From Bacteroidales bacterium (GTDB lineage: Bacteria; Bacteroidota; Bacteroidia; Bacteroidales; JAAUTT01), in NCBI GenBank assembly GCA_012031335.1, contig JAAUTT010000179.1:1-7829 (forward strand): a stretch of DNA of 7,829 nt, read 5' to 3'. Each line of letters opens with the position of its first letter. Position 1 is the stretch's first letter. Of this stretch, positions 1 to 6,000 are shown piece by piece. The translations under genes and the position numbers were made by a program. Under the pieces are notes generated by a model that saw only the letters and a program-made list of their open reading frames with translations, ran no database searches and had not been told where the DNA came from.

Positions 1-63
1 AAAAGTAAAAAAGGGAATGGGACCATCATCGAATTATCCTTACCTGAAAGAGATAATTTATAA
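1..63 (+). CDS. C-terminal tail of a probable sensor histidine kinase (partial)
   Basis: Frame 1 is open from the first base and ends at TAA 61-63, giving 20 residues that read KSKKGNGTIIELSLPERDNL. The G-N-G-T-x-I-x-L-x-L-P pattern matches the last strand of HATPase_c domains in two-component histidine kinases, where a GxGT turn is followed by an alternating hydrophobic strand ending in LP close to the C terminus. The kinase would autophosphorylate and pass phosphate to a response regulator; the neighbouring regulator on the opposite strand is the obvious partner. The two genes are convergent and overlap by 6 nt, so their stop codons abut (TTA/TAA). Only the tail is visible, so the family call rests on one short motif plus context. 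The rest of the gene lies upstream of the window. Confidence 0.55.
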   Translation, partial: KSKKGNGTIIELSLPERDNL

Positions 64-717
64 TGCACCGGCTGGCCAGTATAATTTAAGGTTCAGGCTT
101 TTTTTAACGAGTTCTAATGCACTGGCAACTCCGTATTTTTGATAAATGTTTTTTCTGTGAAATTCCACCGTCCGTTCCGAAATATATAATTGCGATGCAA
201 TTTCCTTATTTTTATAACCATTTGTTATCAGACTGGCAATTTCTTTTTCACGTTCGGTTAACCGAATGTCAATTCCGTTTGGATTAAATTGTCTGTTTCC
301 CGGCAATAGTAGCTCAGCAATTTTCCCGCGCACATAACGATCCCCCTCGGCAAGAGTTTCAACAAAGTTTATAAATTCTTCCGTTCCCGCTGATTTTGAT
401 AAATATCCTCTTGCTCCGTTTTCAAAGGCTTTTAAAATTATATCCCTTTCTTCATAACTCGAGTAAATACCGATTTTTACGGTGGGGTTAATTTTTAGTA
501 CCTGCTTTATAAGTTCATCACCATAAATATCCGGTAATATAAGGTCTACCAGTATTATATCTACCTGGAGATTGTCAAAATGGTCCAACAGTTCCTTTCC
601 GTTATCAAAGCTTCCACATAAAGCAATGTGTTTTGCACGAACAGATTTAAGCGCCATCCTTACTCCCATAAGCACAACAGGATGGTCGTCTACCAAAGCA
701 ATTTTTATGGTCTCCAT
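58..717 (-). CDS. NarL/FixJ-family (LuxR-type) response regulator
   Basis: A DNA-binding response regulator of 219 aa when started at the ATG at 715-717. An in-frame ATG at 766-768 would add 17 residues. I prefer the inner start because the receiver strand IKIALVDD begins only three residues later, as is usual in this family. Receiver domain at about residues 4-120: acidic pair D10/D11, phospho-acceptor D58 in ILVDLILPD, switch Ser 86/87 and conserved K108 in GYLSK. A linker follows, then a LuxR HTH at about 153-210 (LTEREKEIASLI, then NKEIASQLYISERTVEFH, then KNIYQKYG), with the typical E-R-E and T-V-x-x-H positions. All key residues are present, so it should be functional. It is probably phosphorylated by the kinase whose tail overlaps its 3' end. 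It is transcribed away from the adhesin locus and shares the 718-941 intergenic region with it, so control of that locus is plausible but not shown. Confidence 0.93.
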   Translation of the reverse strand: METIKIALVDDHPVVLMGVRMALKSVRAKHIALCGSFDNGKELLDHFDNLQVDIILVDLILPDIYGDELIKQVLKINPTVKIGIYSSYEERDIILKAFENGARGYLSKSAGTEEFINFVETLAEGDRYVRGKIAELLLPGNRQFNPNGIDIRLTEREKEIASLITNGYKNKEIASQLYISERTVEFHRKNIYQKYGVASALELVKKSLNLKLYWPAGAL

Positions 718-941
718 TAATTTTATTATTTCTTTTCCCCAAGTTAATTGAAAATCCTTAATAAACATTGGTAAACCAAATGATATTCCTCACCTGCTTA
801 CCTGTGGTATCCACAGGTAAAAACAGGGATAAATTACAGTTATTTCCCATTTATGTAAAAGGTAACTTTAATAAAACAATAATATTCATTGGCCTTTTTC
901 TGAATGAAATGGGCTATTAGTAATAAAAATGTAAACCAAAA
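718..941. other. Divergent intergenic region, probable promoters
   Basis: This 224-nt A/T-rich stretch separates the regulator (minus) from the DUF4347-like gene (plus), so it should hold outward promoters for both. No Shine-Dalgarno motif precedes either start, as is usual in Bacteroidota. TAACTTTA at 863-870 is one base from the Bacteroidota -7 consensus TAnnTTTG, but no convincing -33 TTG lies at the right distance, so it is only a weak candidate. The region also holds a perfect inverted repeat (798-820) and an exact direct repeat GTAAACCAAA (771-780 and 931-940). I see no coding potential. Confidence 0.5.
798..820. promoter_or_regulatory. Perfect 10-bp inverted repeat, candidate operator
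   Basis: Left arm TTACCTGTGG (798-807), spacer TAT (808-810), right arm CCACAGGTAA (811-820); the arms match at all ten positions. It lies 81 bp upstream of the preferred regulator start and 121 bp upstream of the DUF4347-like start. Dyads of this size suit a dimeric regulator such as a LuxR-type HTH protein. No T-run follows on either strand, so it is not a standard intrinsic terminator. Its function as an operator is inferred from symmetry and position only. Confidence 0.5.
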
Positions 942-1399
942 ATGAAAATTATGAAGCAAAGGCTCTTATTAAAATTACTGGCATTTACTGCCATGATCGG
1001 ATTTATGGTTCCCGGATTTGCTCAGGGAACCGCAAAAACCTGTATGTTGTTGATCCCTCGATGTCCGGTTATCAGCAAATGGCAAATTCTCTGGAAACAT
1101 CTGGAGTTGTTTTGGTGCTCCCTGTTACAGGTAACCCTTTTGAACATATAAAAATCAAACTTGGGTCGGATGTTTTTAATGAAATACACATTTACACGCA
1201 TGTAAAAAAACGGGGCGGTAGGGTTCAATGCTCTCAGTATTAATATGGATGAGATGCGTAAACAAGCAGAATTATTGTCGTCATTCAAGCAATCTGATGA
1301 CAACATCCAGCGCTATCTATAATCCATGGCGATCCAGGATTCGAATGGATAAATCAACTTCAGGAAATTACCGGTATAACTGTCAGTATAGCTGATTAA
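942..1399 (+). pseudogene. Small secreted DUF4347-like protein, frameshifted
   Basis: The start ATG at 942 opens a clear signal peptide (MKIMKQRLLLKLLAFTAMIG, cleavage probably near PGFAQ). The frame is then lost. Resuming one base later at about 1025-1040 gives NRKNLYVVDPSMSGYQQMAN, then a strand ending in NEIHIYTH at 1199-1201. After the A7 run at 1204-1210 the frame changes again to GAVGFNALSINMDEMRKQ and stops at 1320. A third change leads to GDPGFEWINQLQEITG and then VSIAD, with a stop at 1397-1399. Joined, these pieces resemble the DUF4347 domain: an N-terminal VVD strand, an IHI-x-x-H strand followed by a G-rich turn, and a C-terminal L-x-x-x-T-G-x-x-V strand. Family knowledge: DUF4347 often sits at the N terminus of giant calcium-dependent adhesins. 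Here it is separate, 12 nt upstream of one. The breaks may be errors or real decay. The DUF4347 match is by eye. Confidence 0.6.
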
Positions 1400-1411
1400 T
1401 TAATAAATGGA

Positions 1412-3094
1412 ATGATGATGAAGAAATTAATTACACTTTTATGGAGCGTAATGCTTTTTATTCAGGTATACGCATTACCTACGGAAACCCAATATGTTGC
1501 AAATACAGCCATTAAGGCTACCGGAAGTTCATTGGACGATTTTTCCTATGGACCTTTTAATATAGGATTTACATTTAATTTTTATGGAAATAACTATACT
1601 CAGTTTTATGTAACCTCTAATGGTTTAATTATGTTTGGATCGGGAAGTACTGTTTACGACAATACAACAATTCCTGACAACTCAGCTCCCAATAATTATA
1701 TTGCTGCATTCTGGGACGACATTATGATTGACGGAACAGGTGCAATTTATTACCAAACGATTGGTGCAGCTCCTAACCGAAAACTTATTGTGCAGTGGAC
1801 CAATATGAATATTTATGGTTCACCGGTTTTAATGGGTACTTTTTCTGCTATTCTTTACGAAACCTCCAATAATATCCAGGTTCAATACCGAAGCATTGTA
1901 GATCCATTGGCAGCACAACCACACGGAAATTCAGCTACCATTGGACTTGAAAACTCAGGAGGTACTGCCGGTACTCTCTTATATTTTGATCAGGCTGGTG
2001 TTGTGGATAGTGAGAAAGCCTTTTTATTTACAAGAAGCGGAGCAACTTACACTACCAATACAAATGCAACTTACGAGGGTGTTTTACTGGTTGAAGCAAC
2101 ACCATATCCTGGTATCCCGGGTCTCGTTTCACCTGCAAATAATGCAACGATTGCAACTACATCAACATTTCAATGGACTTCAGCCACCAATGCCACTTCC
2201 TACAAATTACAGGTTTCAAACAATTCGGATTTAAGTTCACCAACATCGTACGATGCAGGAACAAATTTAAGTTATACTCCTCCCGATTTTGGAACAGGGG
2301 TTACGAAATATTGGGCTACATGGGCTGTGAATTCCTCTGGTACCACATGGTCCGAAATCCGGAAATTTACAACCAGTGCAACTCCTCCATTAGCTGGAGT
2401 TCCACAAACTTTTTATGTGGAATTAACACAGGATGTTACGCTTACGCTATCAGCAACCGGAGGGGATGGGAGTGCCAAAACAGCAATTATCACATCCTTA
2501 CCTGCTTCGGGTGCACTTTACCAGTATAACAACGGGGTAAGGGGAACCCAGATTTCTACCGTTCCGACTACACTGACCGATGGTAGTATGCGGTTAATTT
2601 ATGCTGCATCCGGTGTCAGTGGAAACGGGAAAGGGACCTTTAATTTTAAAATACACGATAATACCGGGGACTCACCTGGTGTAACAGCTACTGGCAATGT
2701 CGCTCCACTGGGTGCTCCTAACTTTTTGCGAGCATCAAAGGGCACAAATACAATTGAATTGCAATTTGACCGTTTAATGGCTGACCCAACAGGCAAAGAA
2801 GCCCAATTTACAGTAACGGATGTTGGTGGCGCCGTGACGGTATCTTCTGCCGCATTAAAATCCGGTGATAATTATACCATTCTGCTCACGATGGGAAGGG
2901 TATTCAATGGAACTGTCAATATTTCATATACTGCTGGTTCTGTAGCATCACAGGTAGGAGGACTATTGTTAAGCTTTAGCTCACAAATTGTTTCCCTGGC
3001 ATCGCAAACAATTACTTTTGGTGCTCTTCCTGCCAAACTTTTGGTGATCCTGCCTTTGCTTTATCAGCTTCTGCCAGTTCTGGTCTGGCAGTAG
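1412..3094 (+). CDS. Adhesin segment 1: signal peptide, nidogen-like, FnIII-like, Ig and SwmB-like domains
   Basis: This is the N-terminal reading frame of the giant gene, genuine to about 3042; its last 17 codons are frameshift noise ending in a false stop. Residues 1-21: signal peptide. About 24-225: a domain with FNIGFTFNFYGNNY, YVTSNGLIMFG, AAFWDDIMID and GAIYYQTIG, the pattern of nidogen-like beta-domains in bacterial secreted proteins. About 233-321: an FnIII-like domain with SPANNATI, FQWTSATNATSYKLQVS and the closing EIRKFTTS. About 325-430: an Ig/cadherin-like module (ITSLPASGALYQYNNG, then GTFNFKIHD). About 432-528: a SwmB-like module with IELQFDRLM and VNISYTAG. The first 83-aa Ig repeat starts at 3005. 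The preceding ATG at 1407 is out of frame and stops at once. Confidence 0.8.
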   Translation: MMMKKLITLLWSVMLFIQVYALPTETQYVANTAIKATGSSLDDFSYGPFNIGFTFNFYGNNYTQFYVTSNGLIMFGSGSTVYDNTTIPDNSAPNNYIAAFWDDIMIDGTGAIYYQTIGAAPNRKLIVQWTNMNIYGSPVLMGTFSAILYETSNNIQVQYRSIVDPLAAQPHGNSATIGLENSGGTAGTLLYFDQAGVVDSEKAFLFTRSGATYTTNTNATYEGVLLVEATPYPGIPGLVSPANNATIATTSTFQWTSATNATSYKLQVSNNSDLSSPTSYDAGTNLSYTPPDFGTGVTKYWATWAVNSSGTTWSEIRKFTTSATPPLAGVPQTFYVELTQDVTLTLSATGGDGSAKTAIITSLPASGALYQYNNGVRGTQISTVPTTLTDGSMRLIYAASGVSGNGKGTFNFKIHDNTGDSPGVTATGNVAPLGAPNFLRASKGTNTIELQFDRLMADPTGKEAQFTVTDVGGAVTVSSAALKSGDNYTILLTMGRVFNGTVNISYTAGSVASQVGGLLLSFSSQIVSLASQTITFGALPAKLLVILPLLYQLLPVLVWQ

Positions 3095-6000
3095 TATATT
3101 CAAGCTCTAATACATCAGTAGCAACCATTAGTGGTTCAACATGTACAATTACGGGAGCTGGTTCTGCAACCATTACAGCTTCACAGGCAGGTAACGGTAC
3201 CTATTCTCCTGCAAGCTATGCCCAGGTTTTAACTGTTAATAAAGTAACGCAAACTATCACATTCAATGCTTTATCAGCAAAAAATGTGGGTGATGCTGAT
3301 TATTCACCAGCAGCAACAGCCAGTTCAGGCTTGACTGTAAGCTATGCCAGTTCTAATACTGCAGTAGCAACCATTGTAAGTGGCAAAATTCATATCGTGG
3401 GACCCGGAACTACTATCATTACTGCCTCTCAGGCTGGTAACGGAAATTATAGCGCTGCTTCCGATGTAACTCAAAGTCTTACCGTGAATAAACAGAACCA
3501 GACCATTACTTTTGGAGCCATTCCGGCCAAACTTGTCGGAGGGGCAGATTTCTCTCCTGGCGCAACAGCCAGTTCCGGCCTCACAGTTAGCTATGCAAGT
3601 TCTAATCCGGCGGTGGCTACCATTGTTGCGAATCAAATTCATATTGTGGGCGTTGGAACTTCCACAATCACTGCATCGCAGGCAGGGAATGCAACTTACG
3701 CAGCGGCAAGTGATGTTACTCAGTTATTAACGGTAAATAAAAATAGCCAGACTATTACTTTTGCTGCTATTCCTGCAAAAACTTACGGTACCGCCGATTT
3801 TTCTCCCGGAGCAACAGCATCTTCAGGCCTCACAGTTAGTTACGCAAGTTCTGATCCGGCGGTGGCTACCATTGTTGCAAATCAAATTCATATTATTGGT
3901 GTCGGAACCTCAACCATTACAGCTTCACAGTCGGGCAATTCCAACTATAATGCTGCATCGGATGTTGTTCAAACATTGACAGTGAATAAGGCTAACCAAA
4001 CTATTACCTTTGGAGCTTTAACTGCTATGACCTATGGAGATGCTGATCTGGCTCCCGGTGCTACAAGCAGTTCCGGACTATCCGTCGCATATGCCAGTTC
4101 TAATCCGGCGGTGGCAACAATAGTAGCCGGGAAAATTCATATTATAAGCTCCGGATCTTCCATTATTACTGCTTCTCAGGCTGGCGATGCCAATTATAAT
4201 GCTGCAACCAATGTAACGCAAACATTAACTGTCAATAAGGCTTCTCAGACAATAACTTTTGGAGCTTTACCAGGAAAAACATATGGTGACGTAGATATGG
4301 ATCCTGCTGCTTCAAGCAGTTCAGGTCTTACAGTATCTTATAGCAGTGGTAATACCGCTGTGGCAACTATAGTAGCAGGGAAAATCCATATTACCGGGGC
4401 AGGTAGCGCTGTTATTACAGCTTCTCAATCAGGCGACGGAAACTATAGCGCAGCATCCAATGTAACCCAAACTTTAACAGTTGTTAAAGCTAATCAGTCA
4501 ATTACTTTTGGTCCGTTAACATCCAAATTGCCAACTGATCCTGACTTTAATCCGGGAGCTTCAAGCAATTCAGGATTGGCTGTTGCTTACTCCAGTAGTA
4601 ATCCGGGCGTTGCTACAATTGTGGCCGGAAATGTTCATATCGTTGGTGTTGGAACTACTACAATAACAGCCTCTCAGACTGGTAATAGCAACTATAATGC
4701 TGCAACTTCTGTTGATCAGACATTCACAGTCGGAAAACTTGATCAGACTATCACCTTTGCATCGATACCTTCAAAAGTATATGGAAGTGCTGATTTTGAT
4801 CCTGGTGCGTCAGCTTCAAGTGGTTTAGCGGTTACTTATTCAAGCGATAATACGGGTGTTGTATCCATTGTGGCTGGTAAAATTCATCCGGTGGCGGCAG
4901 GTACTGCAAATATAACCGCATCGCAGGGTGGAGATATTACTTACAATGCAGCTCCCGATAAGATAATTTCGTTTGAGGTGACAGCTGCTCCATTGACAGT
5001 TACTGCTGTAAATAAAACTAAAATTTATGGTGAGGCTAATCCTGCACTGACGGTAAGTTATTCGGGATTTGTAGGGAGTGATGATGAATCAGTTCTGGCT
5101 ACATTGCCTGATGTAGCTACTGCTGCTCAACAAAACAGCAGTGCCGGGGATTATGATATTGTTCCATCGGGTGCCAGTGCTTCTAATTACTCAATTAGCT
5201 ATGTAAACGGCACGCTTACAATTAGTAAAAAGTTGTTAACCGTTACTGCAGCAAATCAATCAAAGATATATGGCGAACCTAATCCATCTTTAACAATTCT
5301 GTATTCAGGTTTTATTGGATCAGAAGATGCTACTGTACTTGGAACAGCTCCTGTAGCTTCAACTATTGCTGACCAAACTTCGGATGTTGGTTCCTATGCC
5401 ATTGTGCCTGGAAGTGGGATAGACGAAAACTATTCATTTAATTATGTAAATGGAAGTTTGACTATTGAGAAAAAGGAACTGAATGTTAAGGCTGATAACC
5501 TGGCTAAATCATTTGGAGATCCTAACCCGGTACTTACCATTTCATATACAGGTTTCGTAAACAGTGATAATGAGTCAGTAATTAACTCAATACCTGCTGT
5601 TTCAACAACAGCAGTGCAACTAAGTCCTGCGGGTTCTTATCCTATTATCTTGTCGGGTGGAAGTGATAATAACTATACCCTTAATCTTGTTGATGGAACT
5701 TTGTTAGTTAATCTGAGAACATTAACCGTAAATATCAAAGACCTGTCTAAATCTTATGGCGATCCAAATCCGGCTATAGAATTTACTTATTCCGGTTTTG
5801 TTGATGGCGACGATGAATCTGTGCTGGATCAATTACCGGAAGTTACAACCATTGCAACACAATTTAGTAATGCCGGTGACTATGATATTACAGGTTCAGG
5901 TGGGTCCGATAATTTTTATACCTTCTTTTTTACTTCCGGCAAACTCCGGATTCTTAAAAAGGAAATTACTGTTACGGTCGACAATGCAACCAAGGTTTAT

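Noticed and set aside
718..768. 17-residue N-terminal extension of the response regulator (start at 766-768)
   Set aside because: The extra residues are not part of the receiver fold, and the inner ATG sits at the usual distance from the first strand. It cannot be fully excluded.
798..820. Inverted repeat as an intrinsic terminator
   Set aside because: No T-run follows on either strand, and it lies upstream of two divergent genes, not after a gene.
1022..1306. Minus-strand open frame across the DUF4347-like gene
   Set aside because: No domain or start signal; the plus strand has a signal peptide and a recognisable fold in joined frames.
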